Below, one piece after another: positions 6,061 to 6,318 of a stretch of DNA of 6,318 bases. The position numbers were made by a program, and so were the translations under genes. Source of the DNA: DATJFQ01 sp035495555 (GTDB taxonomy: Bacteria > Acidobacteriota > Vicinamibacteria > Vicinamibacterales > 2-12-FULL-66-21); NCBI GenBank assembly GCA_035495555.1, contig DATJFQ010000069.1:1-6318 (forward strand), given 5' to 3'. How positions within the stretch are numbered: position 1 is the stretch's first letter; each line of letters opens with the position of its first letter. The notes under the pieces were generated by a model, which was not told the origin of the DNA, searched no databases, and saw only the letters and a list, made by a program, of their open reading frames with translations.

Positions 6061-6318
6061 TGTGCTCCGCAAAAATCACGTCCGAACGCTAAATGTCGCT
6101 TGATTCGGTGAATCGATGAGCAGATTGTCGAGCAACACGAACGTCGGCACTATGATCGCGTACGCTCCCTCTGCATGAGCCAGTCCGCGCTTCGCGCCAC
6201 CGTCAAAACGGCGCTGAGACTTCTCGTCGATATCGGGCGCTTCGGATTACTGGCGGTGCACTCGCGGGCGGAGCTGGCAGCCGAAAACTTGTTCCTGCGA
6301 AAGCAGTTGGCGCTGTAC
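6061..6318 (+). mobile_element. Left part of an insertion-sequence-like element, cut by window edge
   Basis: The right edge carries the start of a transposase-like gene preceded by about 115 bases of more AT-rich sequence than the rest of the window. That stretch includes a short palindrome GATTC-GGT-GAATC (6102-6114). The left boundary is a guess: composition changes around 6060, and TGTGCTCC there would fit an element beginning with TG. The right end, the terminal inverted repeats and any target duplication lie outside the window or cannot be identified without the other end. Confidence 0.4.
6175..6318 (+). CDS. Integrase/transposase (probable rve/DDE family), N-terminal 48 codons only
   Basis: The frame opens at ATG 6175 and runs to the window edge. 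Residues 31-48 (RAELAAENLFLRKQLALY) match, from memory, the N-terminus of integrase-core-domain proteins that are abundant in Acidobacteria and related soil bacteria. In these the ENLxLRxQL helix precedes a helix-turn-helix and the DDE catalytic core. Neither of those domains is inside the window, so catalytic integrity cannot be judged. No clear Shine-Dalgarno is present; the ATG overlaps the TGA of a 20-codon upstream ORF (6116-6178) as ATGA, so re-initiation is possible. The frame is open back to 6112 without another ATG. It is divergent from the cytochrome operon and compositionally distinct just upstream, consistent with a separate mobile unit. Confidence 0.7.
   Translation, partial: MSQSALRATVKTALRLLVDIGRFGLLAVHSRAELAAENLFLRKQLALY

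Larger units (their letters stand above)
5713..6174. other. Intergenic region between the operon and the divergent transposase gene
   Basis: No convincing protein gene is seen here. From left to right it holds a purine-rich AAGGAAGG (5736-5743, minus strand), a set of short GC-rich hairpins (5758-5848), a 19-bp dyad (5862-5880), a GGAAAT direct repeat and TTGACA (5885-5910, minus strand), then about 150 bases of GC-rich sequence in which only a 37-codon minus-strand ORF (5883-5996) stands out. From about 6061 it becomes more AT-rich and probably belongs to the mobile element. No tRNA, CRISPR array or strong intrinsic terminator is visible. Confidence 0.6.

Noticed and set aside
5293..6111. 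Plus-strand open frame of 272 codons reaching into the intergenic region
   Set aside because: Most of it is antisense to the DUF1592 gene, its product is Arg/Gly-rich, and it ends inside the likely mobile element.
1..6318. tRNA, rRNA, CRISPR array or toxin-antitoxin/defence genes
   Set aside because: No cloverleaf, no regularly spaced repeats and no recognisable defence protein were found on either strand.

Overview
The window looks like a piece of a GC-rich (roughly two-thirds G+C by eye) environmental bacterial chromosome. The best guess is Acidobacteriota, perhaps Vicinamibacteria. That rests on three things recalled rather than searched: a DUF1592 cytochrome gene next to a DUF1552 gene, a secreted ankyrin-repeat protein of the type carried with them, and the acidobacterial-looking N-terminus of a transposase at the right edge. 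Planctomycetes and Verrucomicrobia also carry such cytochrome families and cannot be excluded.

Positions 1-5712 hold one tight minus-strand gene cluster, read from right to left. First is a large secreted di-haem c-type cytochrome with the PSCyt1/PSD3/PSD5/PSD4/PSCyt3/PSD2 architecture (DUF1587-1595-1592-1588-1585). After 17 bases comes a Tat-exported DUF1552 (HXXSHH) protein. After 22 bases comes a secreted protein of about ten ankyrin repeats. After 3 bases comes a small secreted mono-haem cytochrome c that runs off the left edge. Spacing, strand and ribosome-binding sites support a single operon. All four products carry export signals, so the cluster probably builds an extracytoplasmic redox assembly: two haem proteins, one putative metal-site enzyme and one ankyrin scaffold. 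Its substrate cannot be read from the sequence.

Positions 5713-6174 are a non-coding stretch of about 460 bases. It holds the likely promoter and leader of the operon: a TTGACA hexamer, a 19-bp near-perfect dyad, a GGAAAT direct repeat with a 20-bp period, several short GC-rich hairpins, and a possible short leader ORF ending in an ATGA overlap with the first gene. The right part (about 6060-6174) is more AT-rich and probably belongs to the mobile element.

Positions 6175-6318 on the plus strand encode the first 48 residues of a putative integrase/transposase cut by the window edge. The operon therefore sits directly beside a mobile element, and the two are transcribed divergently.
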